A stretch of DNA of 64,000 nucleotides from Sinorhizobium fredii USDA 257 (GCF_000265205.3 NC_018000.1:5985001-6049000); one strand, 5' to 3'; shown: positions 1 to 8,752, counted from the stretch's first letter. The notes: generated by a model from the letters alone, not told the origin. Made by a program: numbers and translations.

Positions 1-558
1 GACGCCGTCGCCCACCTCGATACGATCGCCCCAATCGACAACGGATATTTCCATGTCCGGTACGGCGCTGCGGATGATCGTGTCGTTGCCGAGCGGCGTT
101 ACCACCCAAGGCGCGTGCTCGGCGTACAGCGCGCCAAGCGTCTCGAGGTCGAGATGGTCGTAGTGGTTGTGGGTGACGAGGACGAGGTCGATCGGCGGGA
201 GGTCGTCCATGTGAATGCCCGGCGCATTGTGCCGACGCGGCCCGGCAAAGGCGAAAGGGCTCGCCCGGTGAGACCAGACCGGATCGGTCAGGATGTTGAG
301 ACCGGCCACCTGGATCAGAAGCGTCGCATGACCGACCATCGTCACCCGCAGGCGGTCGCCGTCGACAGTAAGCTCGGGCCGCACCTCCACGAAGGGGCTG
401 TCGTAATGCCTCGGCCAACGCACGCGTTTGCCCCGCACCTGCCAGCGCAACAGGTCGGCAAAACCGCGCGGTGCCATTCCGCCGGGATTGAAGAAGTGAA
501 CGCCGTCGAAATGGTCCGAAACGGGTCCGTTGTAGTAGCGGTTGCCGCCTTTGCTCAT
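1..558 (-). CDS. MBL-fold metal-dependent hydrolase, C-terminus cut by window edge
   Basis: An open frame of 186 codons runs from an ATG at 558 off the left edge. It starts MSKGGNRYYNGPVSDHFDG and carries the metallo-beta-lactamase metal site HNHYDH at residues 133-138, preceded by the strand pair VGHATLLIQ and LTDPVW. This arrangement, with the long N-terminal lead before the fold, is typical of the NAPE-hydrolysing phospholipase D/UlaG-like branch of the superfamily (zinc hydrolases acting on phosphoesters or lactones). No signal peptide is evident, so a cytoplasmic location is likely. The gene diverges from the MarR-type regulator at 688, about 130 bp away, so that regulator may control it. 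Substrate cannot be told from sequence. Confidence 0.85.
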   Translation of the reverse strand, partial: MSKGGNRYYNGPVSDHFDGVHFFNPGGMAPRGFADLLRWQVRGKRVRWPRHYDSPFVEVRPELTVDGDRLRVTMVGHATLLIQVAGLNILTDPVWSHRASPFAFAGPRRHNAPGIHMDDLPPIDLVLVTHNHYDHLDLETLGALYAEHAPWVVTPLGNDTIIRSAVPDMEISVVDWGDRIEVGDGV

Positions 559-687
559 TGCCGACCTAAGCTGTCGAATGGCTCTGCTGTCGGAGAAAGA
601 TAGGAGCTTCAGCGCTCGATCACAGGGTCGGAGAGAAATCGGTTAAGAATTTCTTGAGAATGACAACTCGATTGCTACCATGCATCC

Positions 688-1164
688 ATGCTCGTCCGAT
701 TCGACAAACAGGAACGCCTCTACAAGGCAATCAAGCTCGTCCGTCCGGTTCATCTCAACGTCAGCAGGACGTTCGAGAAGATGCTCGAGGGCGCCGGGAT
801 CACGGTTGCCGAGCGTGCCGTGCTGGAACTCATCTGCGAGGCGCCGGTGACGGTGCCGGAGGCAGCCAGGCGGCTAGCGATGAAGCGCCAGTTCGTGCAG
901 CGCGTCGCCGCCGGCCTCATCAGGAAAGGGCTGGTCGAGAAGAAGCCCAATCCCGAGCACCGGCGGGCCGGTTTCTGCGCACCAAGCCCAGCCGGCAGGG
1001 ATCTTTTTCACGGCGTCCATCAGCGCGAGCTCGAAATGCTGCGGGGCGTCCTCGGCGACATCAACCAGACCGAGGTGGTCGTGGCTCTGAGAGTCATGAC
1101 GCGGATTGATACCGCCTTTGCAGTGCTTGCCCGGCAGGCCGGCGAGAAGGAGGAGGGCCTGTGA
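688..1164 (+). CDS. MarR-family transcriptional regulator
   Basis: 158 residues, the usual size for MarR proteins. The centre carries a winged helix-turn-helix: TVAERAVLELI, then VTVPEAARRLAMKRQFVQR as the recognition region, then LIRKGLVEKKPNPEHRRA as the wing with its typical (N/D)xxxxR pattern. Helices at both ends fit dimerisation. Members repress nearby genes and release DNA when a small molecule or oxidant binds. It diverges from the MBL hydrolase gene at 558, which is the natural candidate target. Ligand unknown. The ATG at 688 gives a complete first helix, so I keep that start. Confidence 0.88.
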   Translation: MLVRFDKQERLYKAIKLVRPVHLNVSRTFEKMLEGAGITVAERAVLELICEAPVTVPEAARRLAMKRQFVQRVAAGLIRKGLVEKKPNPEHRRAGFCAPSPAGRDLFHGVHQRELEMLRGVLGDINQTEVVVALRVMTRIDTAFAVLARQAGEKEEGL

Positions 1165-1493
1165 CGCCGCTTCTCCTGGTCGTTGCGACACCTGCCGAGG
1201 GTCGCCGACGATCCGCATCCAAGCCGCGGTCATTGCAGCAGCTTCACCTCTAACTTGACTTTTCGGTCGCTTTCCTGTTTATCGCGACGAAATTCCTTCG
1301 CAAGTGATGACTTCGAAGCCGCCGACCGGGCCCCGCAAAGGTATAAAGAGAGCCCGGAGGTTAACACCCGACAGCGCGTCGCGCCCTCGGGTGGTTTTTG
1401 GCTTTGCGCCTTGTTTTCCGCGCGAAGGAACCCCAGTTTTCGGCGAGTCCCCAGGTCAAACCAGGTGAAACCGGAAACCAGAAGGAAGAGAGA
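1165..1493. other. Intergenic leader upstream of ffh, no gene seen
   Basis: 329 bp between the MarR-type gene and ffh without a credible coding frame; the open frame through it is only an upstream extension of ffh. It holds a possible promoter at 1255-1283 and ends in a purine-rich Shine-Dalgarno (GAAGGAAGAGAGA) just before ffh. Confidence 0.5.
1255..1283 (+). promoter_or_regulatory. Possible housekeeping promoter for ffh
   Basis: TTGACT at 1255-1260 and TTTATC at 1278-1283 are separated by 17 bases. The -35 is close to consensus and the -10 is a weak rhizobial match. It lies about 210 bp upstream of ffh, so a long leader would be needed. Spacing alone supports it. Confidence 0.3.
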
Positions 1494-3053
1494 ATGTTCG
1501 AGAGCCTCCAGGACCGTCTTGGTTCCATATTGAATGGACTGACCGGCCGCGGCGCCCTGTCGGAAGCTGACGTTTCCGCGGCGCTCCGGGAGGTTCGCCG
1601 TGCGCTGCTCGAAGCCGACGTCGCGCTCGATGTGGTGCGCTCCTTCACCGAAAAGGTTCGCGAGAAGGCGGTCGGCGCCGAGATCCTGAAATCGATCAAG
1701 CCCGGCCAGATGGTCGTCAAGATCGTCCATGACGAGCTTATCGGCATGCTCGGTTCCGAGGGCGTGACGATCGATCTCAATGCCCCGGCTCCCGTCGTCG
1801 TAATGATGGTCGGCCTGCAGGGTTCGGGCAAGACGACGACGACCGGCAAGATCGCCAAGCGGCTGACGATGCGGGACAAGAAGAAGGTCCTGATGGCCTC
1901 GCTCGACACGCGTCGCCCGGCCGCGCAGGAGCAGTTGCGGCAGTTGGGCGTCCAGACGGGCGTCGACACGCTGCCGATCATCGCCGGCCAGTCGCCGACC
2001 GATATCGCCGCCCGCGCCGTGCAGGCCGCCAAGCTCGGCGGCCATGACGTCGTCATCCTCGACACCGCCGGCCGCACCCATATCGACGAGCCGCTGATGA
2101 TCGAGATGGCGGAGATCAAGCGGAAGTCCAATCCGCACGAGATCCTGCTCGTCGCCGACGCGCTGACCGGCCAGGACGCCGTCAATCTCGCCCGCAACTT
2201 CGACGACCGCGTCGGCATTACCGGCTTGGTGCTGACCCGCATGGACGGCGACGGCCGCGGCGGTGCGGCGCTGTCGATGCGTGCCGTCACCGGCAAGCCG
2301 ATCAAGCTGATCGGCGTCGGCGAGAAGATGGACGAGCTCGAAGAGTTCCATCCGCGCCGCGTTGCCGACCGGATCCTCGGCATGGGCGACATCGTCTCGC
2401 TGGTCGAGAAGGCGGCGGAGAACATCGATGCCGAGAAGGCGGCCGCCATGGCCGCCAAGATGGCCAAGGGCAAGTTCGACCTCGACGACCTGGCCGATCA
2501 ATTGCGGCAGATGCAGAAGATGGGCGGCATGGGCGGCATCATGGGGCTGATGCCCGGCATGACCGGAATGAAGGACAAGATGGCCGCCGCCGGCCTCGAC
2601 GACAGGCTTTTCAAGCGCCAGCTCGCCATCATCTCCTCGATGACCAGGGCCGAACGCGCCAACCCGGACATGCTCAAGCATTCGCGCAAGAAGCGCATCG
2701 CCAGCGGCTCCGGCACCGATGCCGCCGACATCAACAAGCTTCTGAAGATGCACCGCCAGATGGCGGACATGATGAAGATGATGGGCGGCAAGGGCAAAGG
2801 CGGCGGCATGATGAAGCAGATGATGGGCGGCCTTGCCAACAAGATGGGCCTTGGCGGATTGGGCGGCGGCATGCCGGATCTTTCGAAGCTGGACCCGAAA
2901 CAGCTCGAGGCGCTGCAGAAGCAGGCCGAGGCTGCTGGTCTCGGCAAGCCCGGCGGCCTTCCGGGCCTCGGCGGTGGCGGTTTGCCCGGCGGCGGTCTGC
3001 CCGGCCTCGGCGGCGGCCTCCCAGGCCTTCCCGGCCTCCCGAAGAAGAAGTGA
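1494..3053 (+). CDS. ffh: Signal recognition particle protein Ffh
   Basis: 519 residues from the ATG at 1494, which follows a strong purine-rich ribosome site; the 32 extra upstream codons look non-coding. The N domain (MFESLQDRLGSILNGL) is followed by the SRP GTPase G domain: P-loop GLQGSGKTTTTGKIA, DTAGR, and TRMDGDGRGG. The methionine-rich M domain (MQKMGGMGGIMGLMPGM and further) binds 4.5S RNA and signal sequences. Ffh delivers nascent inner-membrane proteins to FtsY. The last 50 or so residues are an unusual Gly/Leu/Pro repeat (GLGGGGLPGG type) ending PKKK. The gene heads a same-strand block with chorismate mutase and rpsP. Confidence 0.97.
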   Translation: MFESLQDRLGSILNGLTGRGALSEADVSAALREVRRALLEADVALDVVRSFTEKVREKAVGAEILKSIKPGQMVVKIVHDELIGMLGSEGVTIDLNAPAPVVVMMVGLQGSGKTTTTGKIAKRLTMRDKKKVLMASLDTRRPAAQEQLRQLGVQTGVDTLPIIAGQSPTDIAARAVQAAKLGGHDVVILDTAGRTHIDEPLMIEMAEIKRKSNPHEILLVADALTGQDAVNLARNFDDRVGITGLVLTRMDGDGRGGAALSMRAVTGKPIKLIGVGEKMDELEEFHPRRVADRILGMGDIVSLVEKAAENIDAEKAAAMAAKMAKGKFDLDDLADQLRQMQKMGGMGGIMGLMPGMTGMKDKMAAAGLDDRLFKRQLAIISSMTRAERANPDMLKHSRKKRIASGSGTDAADINKLLKMHRQMADMMKMMGGKGKGGGMMKQMMGGLANKMGLGGLGGGMPDLSKLDPKQLEALQKQAEAAGLGKPGGLPGLGGGGLPGGGLPGLGGGLPGLPGLPKKK

Positions 3054-3065
3054 GGATCGCGACGA

Positions 3066-3404
3066 ATGCTTGATCCCGAGATCAAAGAGGAATTGGCGAG
3101 CTACCGGCAGTCGATCGACAACATCGATGCCGCGCTCGTCCACATGCTGGCCGAACGGTTCCGCTGCACCAAGGCGGTCGGCGTTCTGAAAGCCAAGCAC
3201 AAGCTGCCGCCGGCCGATCCGGCGCGCGAAGAATACCAGATCGAACGCCTTCGCCATCTGGCCAAGGACGCCAATCTGGATCCGGATTTCGCCGAGAAGT
3301 TTCTGAACTTCATCATCAAGGAAGTCATCCGGCATCATGAAGCCATCGCCGCCGATCGCTCGCAGCCCGCGGGCAGCGCCGGCACCACCACCCGTTCCGC
3401 TTGA
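3066..3404 (+). CDS. Chorismate mutase, AroQ type
   Basis: 112 residues, a monofunctional all-helical AroQ mutase that converts chorismate to prephenate for phenylalanine and tyrosine synthesis. The family pattern is clear: helix 1 with the RQSIDNIDAALVHMLAER segment, a second basic helix VGVLKAKHKLPPADPAR, and REEYQIERLRHLAKD followed by KEVIRHHEAI. It starts 13 bp after the ffh stop and is followed by rpsP 38 bp later, so it is probably read in the ffh-rpsP transcript. The tail is short and low-complexity. Confidence 0.92.
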   Translation: MLDPEIKEELASYRQSIDNIDAALVHMLAERFRCTKAVGVLKAKHKLPPADPAREEYQIERLRHLAKDANLDPDFAEKFLNFIIKEVIRHHEAIAADRSQPAGSAGTTTRSA

Positions 3405-3442
3405 ACGAAGCGGTCAAGAAAGCCTGCAAGGAGTAAATTGAA

Positions 3443-3817
3443 ATGGCACTGAAAATTCGTCTCGCCCGTGGCGGCTCCAAGAAGCGCCCCTTCTACCAGA
3501 TCGTCGTTGCCGATGCGCGCAGCCCGCGTGACGGCCGCTTCCTCGAGAAGATCGGTTCCTGGAACCCGATGCTCGGCAAGGACGACGAAAAGCGCATCGA
3601 ACTGAATGCCGAGCGCGTCAGCCACTGGCTCGCCCAGGGCGCCCAGCCGACCGATCGCGTCCTGCGCTTCCTCGACCAGGCCGGCCTTGCCAAGCGTCCG
3701 GCTCGCAACAATCCGACCAAGGCAGAGCCCGGCAAGAAGGCACAGGAACGTGCCGCCGAAGCCAAGCAGAAGGCCGAAGACGCAGCCGCTGCAGCTGCGG
3801 AAACTGCCGCGGAATAA
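3443..3817 (+). CDS. rpsP: 30S ribosomal protein S16
   Basis: 124 residues. The conserved S16 body is plain ([19 protein letters not shown], then [21 protein letters not shown]). S16 binds 16S rRNA during 30S assembly. The body ends near residue 85; a further 40 residues form a charged Ala/Lys/Glu tail ([17 protein letters not shown]) seen in alphaproteobacterial S16. A good ribosome site (AAGGAG) lies 8-12 bases before the ATG. Followed by a hairpin at 3839 and then rimM and trmD, the classical order. Confidence 0.98.
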   Translation: MALKIRLARGGSKKRPFYQIVVADARSPRDGRFLEKIGSWNPMLGKDDEKRIELNAERVSHWLAQGAQPTDRVLRFLDQAGLAKRPARNNPTKAEPGKKAQERAAEAKQKAEDAAAAAAETAAE

Positions 3818-3838
3818 TCCCCGCCAAAACGGTGTAGC

Positions 3839-3875
3839 AAACGGGTGGCATTTTCATGCCGCCCGTTTTGCTTTA
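3839..3875 (+). terminator. Hairpin between rpsP and rimM, probable (partial) terminator
   Basis: AAACGGGTGGCA (3839-3850) pairs with TGCCGCCCGTTT (3857-3868) across a six-base loop, 12 bp with one G-U pair, followed by TTGCTTTAT. It sits about 20 bases after the rpsP stop, so it may trim expression of rimM and trmD relative to the ribosomal protein. Confidence 0.7.
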
Positions 3876-3940
3876 TGTGCACGTTTAAAGAATTGGAGCG
3901 GGATCGGGTACAATGCGCCCGCTCCCAGCTGGATGCCGAA

Positions 3941-4504
3941 ATGACGACACTCGAAAACCCAGTCCTGATGGCGACGATCGGTGCGGCCCAAGGCCTGCGC
4001 GGCGAAGTGCGGGTAAAATCCTTCACGGACGATCCGACGGCACTTGGGGACTACGGCAACCTGCACAGCGAGGACGGGCGTGTCTTCGAGGTGCTGGAAA
4101 TCCGTGAAGCCAAGAACGTGGTCATCGTCCGTTTTCGCGGCATCAACGACCGCACGGCGGCCGAGGCGCTGAACGGTCTCGAACTCTTCATCGAGCGCGA
4201 CAATCTTCCCGACGACGATCTCGACGAGGAGGAGTTTTTCTATGCGGATCTCGAAGGCCTGGAAGCGGTCGACGGCACGGGCAAGAGCTACGGCTCGGTG
4301 ACCGGCGTCTTCGACTTCGGCGCGGGTGATCTCCTGGAACTGAAGGGCCCCGGCCGTCGGCCGGTGCTGATCCCCTTCACCGAATGGTCGGTGCTGGAGA
4401 TCGATCTCGAGGCCGGCAAGATGCTGGTCGATCCGGTCGCCGCCGGTCTCGTCGACGACAAGGACGAGAGCCTCGACAAGCAATTCCCGACGAAGCGCAA
4501 GTGA
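3941..4504 (+). CDS. rimM: Ribosome maturation factor RimM
   Basis: 187 residues from the ATG at 3941 ([19 protein letters not shown]). The frame is open further upstream to 3845, but that part lies in the rpsP terminator region and does not resemble RimM. The N-terminal RimM barrel ([15 protein letters not shown]) is followed by the C-terminal PRC barrel ([29 protein letters not shown]). RimM assists maturation of the 30S head by binding S19. It is followed 10 bp later by trmD, its usual partner. The acidic/lysine C-terminal tail is typical of rhizobial members. Confidence 0.96.
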   Translation: MTTLENPVLMATIGAAQGLRGEVRVKSFTDDPTALGDYGNLHSEDGRVFEVLEIREAKNVVIVRFRGINDRTAAEALNGLELFIERDNLPDDDLDEEEFFYADLEGLEAVDGTGKSYGSVTGVFDFGAGDLLELKGPGRRPVLIPFTEWSVLEIDLEAGKMLVDPVAAGLVDDKDESLDKQFPTKRK

Positions 4505-4514
4505 ACCGCAGGCC

Positions 4515-5219
4515 ATGTCCTTTCGCGCGACGGTCCTGACGCTATACCCGGAGATGTTCCCGGGCCATCTCGGCGTGTCGCTGGCCGGCAAGGCGCTGGA
4601 GCGCGGCCACTGGTCGATCGAGGCCGTGCAGATCCGCGATTTCACCGAGGACAAGCACCGTACCGTCGATGATACGCCGGCCGGCGGCGGTGCCGGCATG
4701 GTGTTGAAGCCGGATGTTTTGGCCCGCGCCATCGACCACGTCTCGATAGATGACGACCGGCCACGCCTGCTGATGAGCCCGCGCGGCCGGCCCCTGACAC
4801 AGGCCCGCATTCGCGGGCTAGCCGCAGGCCCCGGGATCGTCATCGTCTGCGGGCGCTTCGAGGGCGTCGACCAGAGGGTCATCGACACGCGCAATCTCGA
4901 AGAGGTCTCGATCGGCGACTACATCCTTTCCGGCGGCGAGCCGGCGGCGCTGGTCCTGCTCGACGCGGTCGTCCGGATCCTGCCGGGCGTGATGGGCAAT
5001 GAATTGTCCGGCCTGCATGAAAGCTTCGAGGGCGGGCTGCTCGAGCATCCGCACTATACCCGGCCGCAGGTCTTCGAAGGCCATGAGATCCCGGCAGTGC
5101 TGACCTCGGGTAACCACGGTGCCGTTGCCAAGTGGCGCGAGGCCGAAGCGCAGCGGCTGACGGCGGCGCGCCGTCCCGACCTGCTGGAGCAGAATACGGT
5201 TCAGCCGGTGAAGAAATAA
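4515..5219 (+). CDS. trmD: tRNA (guanine-37-N1)-methyltransferase TrmD
   Basis: 234 residues with the SPOUT knot: [28 protein letters not shown], and the SAM-binding knot [19 protein letters not shown] followed by LPGVMGN. It methylates G37 of tRNAs to prevent +1 frameshifting and works as a dimer. Starts 10 bp after rimM. Its 3' end overlaps the convergent exporter gene: its stop is at 5217-5219 while the opposite-strand gene stops at 5201, a 19-bp tail-to-tail overlap. Confidence 0.97.
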   Translation: MSFRATVLTLYPEMFPGHLGVSLAGKALERGHWSIEAVQIRDFTEDKHRTVDDTPAGGGAGMVLKPDVLARAIDHVSIDDDRPRLLMSPRGRPLTQARIRGLAAGPGIVIVCGRFEGVDQRVIDTRNLEEVSIGDYILSGGEPAALVLLDAVVRILPGVMGNELSGLHESFEGGLLEHPHYTRPQVFEGHEIPAVLTSGNHGAVAKWREAEAQRLTAARRPDLLEQNTVQPVKK

Positions 5220-5947
5220 TAGGCGGCGAGCAGCAGGCCGACGGCGACGACGATGGCGCGAATGACGGCTTGCGGAACGCGCCGGGCGGCCCAGACGCCG
5301 CAATAGCCGCCAAGGGCCGCACCCGGCACCATGATCGCCGCATGCAGCCAGGAAACGACGCCGCCGGCCGAAAAGACAAGGATGGCGATCAGCGCGATGA
5401 CGATTGAGATGAAGTTCTTCAGCGCATTCAGCCGGTGGTAGCTGCCGCCAGTGGCAAGCCCGAGCACCGCAAGCATCATGATGCCCATGCCGGCTCCGAA
5501 GAACCCGCCATAGACGGAGGTCACCATCTGGCTCGTCACGCCGAGCGGCCCGATTCGGTGCTCTTCGCTGCGGGCTTTCGACTTCAGGAGAGGGCCGGCC
5601 GCAAAGATCCCCGTCGCGGCGATCAGCAGCCAGGGCACCATCGCCCGGAACGACGGGTTGGAGAGCGAAAGCAGGAGCAGCGCGCCGGCAAGCCCGCCAA
5701 TCGCCGAAATGGCGCCGAGGACAATGGCGTTCCGCCGATCGGCGCGGATTTCCTTGGCATAGGCGAGCGCCGAGGTGATGTAGCCGGGAAACTGGACGAG
5801 CGAGGAGGTGGCGTTGGCGACGATCGGCGGCAGGCCCCCCAGCGTCATGGCGCCGAAAGTCAGAAACGTGCCGCCACCGGCAATGGCATTGACGGCCCCG
5901 GATAGGAACCCCGCAACAAAAAGCAACAGCGCCTGGAAAATCGTCAT
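5201..5947 (-). CDS. Sulfite exporter TauE/SafE family membrane protein
   Basis: 248 residues from the ATG at 5947, preceded by GAGGAC seven bases upstream; a longer open frame upstream crosses a C-rich repeat and is not protein-like. Eight or so hydrophobic segments are visible, beginning [20 protein letters not shown] with the family motif [11 protein letters not shown] at about residues 24-34, and a second copy of the fold around [20 protein letters not shown]. TauE/SafE proteins export sulfite, sulfoacetate or related organosulfur anions; the actual substrate here is unknown. It interrupts the usual trmD-rplS adjacency on the opposite strand and overlaps trmD by 19 bp. Confidence 0.92.
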   Translation of the reverse strand: MTIFQALLLFVAGFLSGAVNAIAGGGTFLTFGAMTLGGLPPIVANATSSLVQFPGYITSALAYAKEIRADRRNAIVLGAISAIGGLAGALLLLSLSNPSFRAMVPWLLIAATGIFAAGPLLKSKARSEEHRIGPLGVTSQMVTSVYGGFFGAGMGIMMLAVLGLATGGSYHRLNALKNFISIVIALIAILVFSAGGVVSWLHAAIMVPGAALGGYCGVWAARRVPQAVIRAIVVAVGLLLAAYYFFTG

Positions 5948-6292
5948 GGCCGTCCTCGAAAAGCTCGGATTCGGGGATAGCGGCTGGAGCAATCGATCGC
6001 AAGTCTGCCACCAGCCAATAACCCCCTCCCCAACCCCTCCCACCTGTGAGGAGCGGTTGGGGAGGGTTTTTAGCCGCCAACGCGGGCGATCGGTCGAGAA
6101 AATCTGCGATCGGGGATGACAAGCGGCGTCGTTTGGTGTATGTGCCGCCCCGGTTCGGGTTCTTGCCCGTCGACCACCAACAAAGAATGGCGAAACCGCT
6201 CCTGTCCTCCAAGAGGACAAGACCTGAAGGAAATTCCGACAGGCCGGCCGAGAGCGCTCTGGCTGTTTCAGAAGAAAGCAAAGGTTAGACCG
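5948..6292. other. Divergent intergenic region, exporter gene and rplS
   Basis: 345 bp with no credible gene. It contains one C-rich palindromic repeat (6022-6071) and must carry the promoter and leader of rplS. Short frames here (for example 6046-6288) lack any family resemblance. Confidence 0.5.
6022..6071. repeat. C-rich palindromic repeat, copy 1
   Basis: CCCTCCCCAACC (6024-6035) pairs exactly with GGTTGGGGAGGG (6055-6066), followed by TTTTTAG. On the plus strand it looks like a terminator but lies in a divergent region; it belongs to a dispersed family with about ten copies in this window. Confidence 0.8.
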
Positions 6293-6826
6293 ATGAACAT
6301 CATCCAGCAGCTGGAAGCCGAACAGGCGGCCAAGATCGCCGCCAAGCGCACCCTTCCCGATTTCTCCGCCGGCGACACCGTCCGCGTCAACGTCCGCGTC
6401 GTCGAAGGCAGCCGTACCCGCGTCCAGGCCTATGAAGGCGTCTGCATCGCCCGCTCCGGCGGAGGCCTCAACGAGAGCTTCACCGTCCGCAAGATCTCCT
6501 ACGGCGAAGGCGTCGAGCGCGTATTCCCGGTTTACTCGCCGCTCGTCGAGAGCGTCGAAGTGGTTCGCCGCGGTAAGGTCCGTCGCGCCAAGCTCTACTA
6601 CCTGCGCGATCGTCGTGGCAAATCGGCGCGTATCGTCGAGAACACCGGCACGCGCGCCCGCAAGCTGAATGAAGCCGAGCGTCAGGCCGTTGCCGAAGAG
6701 AAGGCACGCATCGAGGCTGAGAAGGTTGCAGCCGCCCAGGCGCTCGCCGCCGAGAAGGCAGCCGCCGAAGCTGCTGAAGCGAAGGCAGCCGAAGAGGCAA
6801 AGGCAGCCGAAGCGGCAGCCGAATAA
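6293..6826 (+). CDS. rplS: 50S ribosomal protein L19
   Basis: 177 residues from the ATG at 6293 ([19 protein letters not shown]); the upstream frame extension is not conserved sequence. The L19 body is clear: [62 protein letters not shown]19 lies at the 30S-50S interface. The last 50 residues are a strongly Ala/Glu/Lys helical tail ([18 protein letters not shown]), an extension beyond the roughly 115-residue bacterial core. A strong terminator follows. Confidence 0.98.
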   Translation: MNIIQQLEAEQAAKIAAKRTLPDFSAGDTVRVNVRVVEGSRTRVQAYEGVCIARSGGGLNESFTVRKISYGEGVERVFPVYSPLVESVEVVRRGKVRRAKLYYLRDRRGKSARIVENTGTRARKLNEAERQAVAEEKARIEAEKVAAAQALAAEKAAAEAAEAKAAEEAKAAEAAAE

Positions 6827-6851
6827 GATTTCGACTCTCTGCGTTGAACGG

Positions 6852-6881
6852 AAAGGCGGTCTCGGGGCCGCCTTTCTTCTT
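6852..6881 (+). terminator. Rho-independent terminator of rplS
   Basis: AAAGGCGG (6852-6859) and CCGCCTTT (6868-6875) form an 8-bp stem with an eight-base loop, followed by CTTCTTT. Confidence 0.85.
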
Positions 6882-6954
6882 TAGAACTATCTGCTTGTCT
6901 TCCCGACAGAATTTGTGACATTTTCGGTCGCCACAATTTTCGGGAGTTCCTCCA

Positions 6955-7764
6955 ATGACAATCCGTCGCCACGTGCTTGCGGGCATCGCCGCTGCGCTCG
7001 CCGTTCCCTTCGTGTTTTCCGCGCCCGCAGTCGCGAGCGACCTGCCGGATCTCGGCGGCAAGACGGTCGTCGTCGTCACCGAGAACGCCTACCCGCCGCT
7101 ACAGTTCATCGATCCGAAGTCCGGCCAGGCGGTCGGTTGGGAATATGACGCGATGAACGAGATCGCCAAGCGGTTGAACTTCACGATCGAATATCAGAAC
7201 ACCAGCTGGGACGCGATGATCCAGTCGGTTTCCGACGGCCAATACCAGATCGGCATGACCGGCATCACCATCAAGGACGACCGCAAGGAGAAGGTCGATT
7301 TCTCCGATCCTTATATGCGTTCGCAGCAGTTCATGCTGGTGCGCGGCGACGAAACGCGCTTCAAGGATGCCAAGAGCTTTGCTGCCGTCGAGGACGCGCT
7401 GATCGGCGCCCAGCCCGGCACTTCGCCCTTCTACACGGCCGTCTATGAGATCCTCGACGGCAACGAGCAGAACCCGCGCATCAAGCTGTTCGAAACCTTC
7501 GGTGCCACGGTGCAGGCGCTGAAAGCCGGCGACGTCGACCTGGTGCTGACCGACAGCGTCGCCGCCAAGGGCTATGTCGATTCGTCAGCAGGCGCGCTCA
7601 AGGTGGTCGGCGAGCCGCTCGGCACCGAGGATTTCGGCTTCATCTTCCCGAAGGGATCCGATCTCGTCCAACCGGTCAACGCCGCCATCAAGGCGCTCAA
7701 GGAGGACGGCACCTTCGACGCGCTCAACAAGAAATGGTTCCTCGACTACAAGATGGGCGGCTGA
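6955..7764 (+). CDS. Amino-acid ABC transporter substrate-binding protein (SBP family 3)
   Basis: 269 residues with a Sec signal peptide (MTIRRHVLAGIAAALAV to about A26, cleavage near AVAS). The mature protein has the family-3 pattern: VVVVTENAYPPLQFID at the N-terminus, GWEYDAMNEIAKRLNF, the motif QIGMTGITIKDDRKEKVDFSDPY split over residues 93-118, and a C-terminal helix NKKWFLDYK. It should bind a polar amino acid in the periplasm and pass it to the permease gene starting 63 bp downstream. No ATPase gene follows. Ligand not deducible. Confidence 0.93.
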   Translation: MTIRRHVLAGIAAALAVPFVFSAPAVASDLPDLGGKTVVVVTENAYPPLQFIDPKSGQAVGWEYDAMNEIAKRLNFTIEYQNTSWDAMIQSVSDGQYQIGMTGITIKDDRKEKVDFSDPYMRSQQFMLVRGDETRFKDAKSFAAVEDALIGAQPGTSPFYTAVYEILDGNEQNPRIKLFETFGATVQALKAGDVDLVLTDSVAAKGYVDSSAGALKVVGEPLGTEDFGFIFPKGSDLVQPVNAAIKALKEDGTFDALNKKWFLDYKMGG

Positions 7765-7773
7765 TCGCCGGCG

Positions 7774-7827
7774 CGCGATGAGGTGCGGTCTTCCGCCCGC
7801 ATCCCGCTCCAACTTATTGGAATCTCG
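7774..7827. repeat. Short dispersed repeat, GCGGTTTTCCG-type, copy 1
   Basis: The stretch around GTGCGGTCTTCCGCCCGC followed by ATCCCGCTCC closely matches segments at 12757 and 49150. It ends right at the start codon of the permease gene, so it may form part of that gene's leader. Confidence 0.55.
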
Positions 7828-8649
7828 ATGGCGCCGGTCCAATCATCCGACACTTCCGAGAAGGGCGACTATCCCTGGTGGCTGGTCGCCCTTCTCCTGA
7901 TCGCCGTGGCGCTTGCCGCGGTGATCGTCTCGAACGACATCTTCACCCAGGTTTTCACCGTCGTGCTGAAGGGCATCGGCGTCACCGTCTTCGTGACGCT
8001 GACAGGCTTTGCGCTGGCGACCGTGCTCGGCCTTGCCGTGGCTTTGATGGCCCTTTCCGAGCACGTGGCGCTGCGACAGGTGGCGCGCTTCTATACGGAA
8101 GTCATCCGCGGCGTGCCGATCCTCGTGCTGCTCTTCTATATCGCCTTCGTCGGGGCGCCGGCCCTGGTGGTGACCGTGAATTTCCTGACATCGCCCATCA
8201 TTTCGGCGGGCTTCATGGAGCCGCTCGTCGTTCGCGACATCTCGTTGATGTGGCGGGCGATCATCGCGCTGATGATCGGCTACTCCGCCTTCATCGCCGA
8301 GGTCTTCCGCGCCGGCATCCAGTCGGTCGACAAGGGTCAGGTGGAGGCCGCCAAGGCGCTCGGGCTCTCGCGTTACCAGCGCTTCCGCCTCGTCGTCTTT
8401 CCGCAGGCGATCCGCGTCATCCTGCCGCCGCTCGGCAACGACTTCGTCGCGATGGTCAAGGATTCCTCGCTCGTCTCGGTGCTCGGCGTCGCCGACATCA
8501 CCCAGATGGGCAAGGTCTATGCCTCGGGCTCGTTTCGCTTCTTCGAGACCTATTCGATCGTCGCCTATGTCTACCTGATTCTGACGATCGGCCTGTCGCT
8601 GGCGCTCAGGGCGTTTGAGCGGCGGCTGAGAAGGGCTGAGGCGCGGTAG
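7828..8649 (+). CDS. Amino-acid ABC transporter permease
   Basis: 273 residues from the ATG at 7828 (MAPVQSSDTSEKGDYPWW). A GTG at 7783 would add 15 residues encoded by a dispersed repeat, so I prefer the ATG. A first membrane segment (LVALLLIAVALAAVIV) is followed by the HisM/GlnP-type permease core with five segments, and the ATPase-contact EAA loop is EAAKALGLSRYQRFRLVVFPQ at about residues 173-193. It should form the channel for the binding protein encoded just upstream. Only one permease and no ATPase gene are present, so a homodimer using an ATPase encoded elsewhere is the likely arrangement. Confidence 0.92.
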   Translation: MAPVQSSDTSEKGDYPWWLVALLLIAVALAAVIVSNDIFTQVFTVVLKGIGVTVFVTLTGFALATVLGLAVALMALSEHVALRQVARFYTEVIRGVPILVLLFYIAFVGAPALVVTVNFLTSPIISAGFMEPLVVRDISLMWRAIIALMIGYSAFIAEVFRAGIQSVDKGQVEAAKALGLSRYQRFRLVVFPQAIRVILPPLGNDFVAMVKDSSLVSVLGVADITQMGKVYASGSFRFFETYSIVAYVYLILTIGLSLALRAFERRLRRAEAR

Positions 8650-8670
8650 GGTGTCCTATCGCCGGAAACG

Positions 8671-8752
8671 GCCCCCAACCCCTCCCCACAAGGGCGAGGG
8701 ACTTACGATGCCGCAGAGTCACTCCCTCTTGTGGGGAGGGGTTTGGGAGGGG
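8671..8752. repeat. C-rich palindromic repeat, copy 2 (long form)
   Basis: The arm CCCCTCCCCACAAG near 8679 pairs with CTTGTGGGGAGGGG ending near 8741, with further imperfect pairing outward (CCCCCAAC with GTTTGGGAGGGG). The two arms are separated by about 35 bases. It lies 22 bp after the permease stop. Confidence 0.8.

Noticed and set aside
1230..3338. A 702-codon minus-strand open frame opposite ffh
   Set aside because: It mirrors ffh in a GC-rich gene, is His/Ala/Arg-rich, and shows no family motif.
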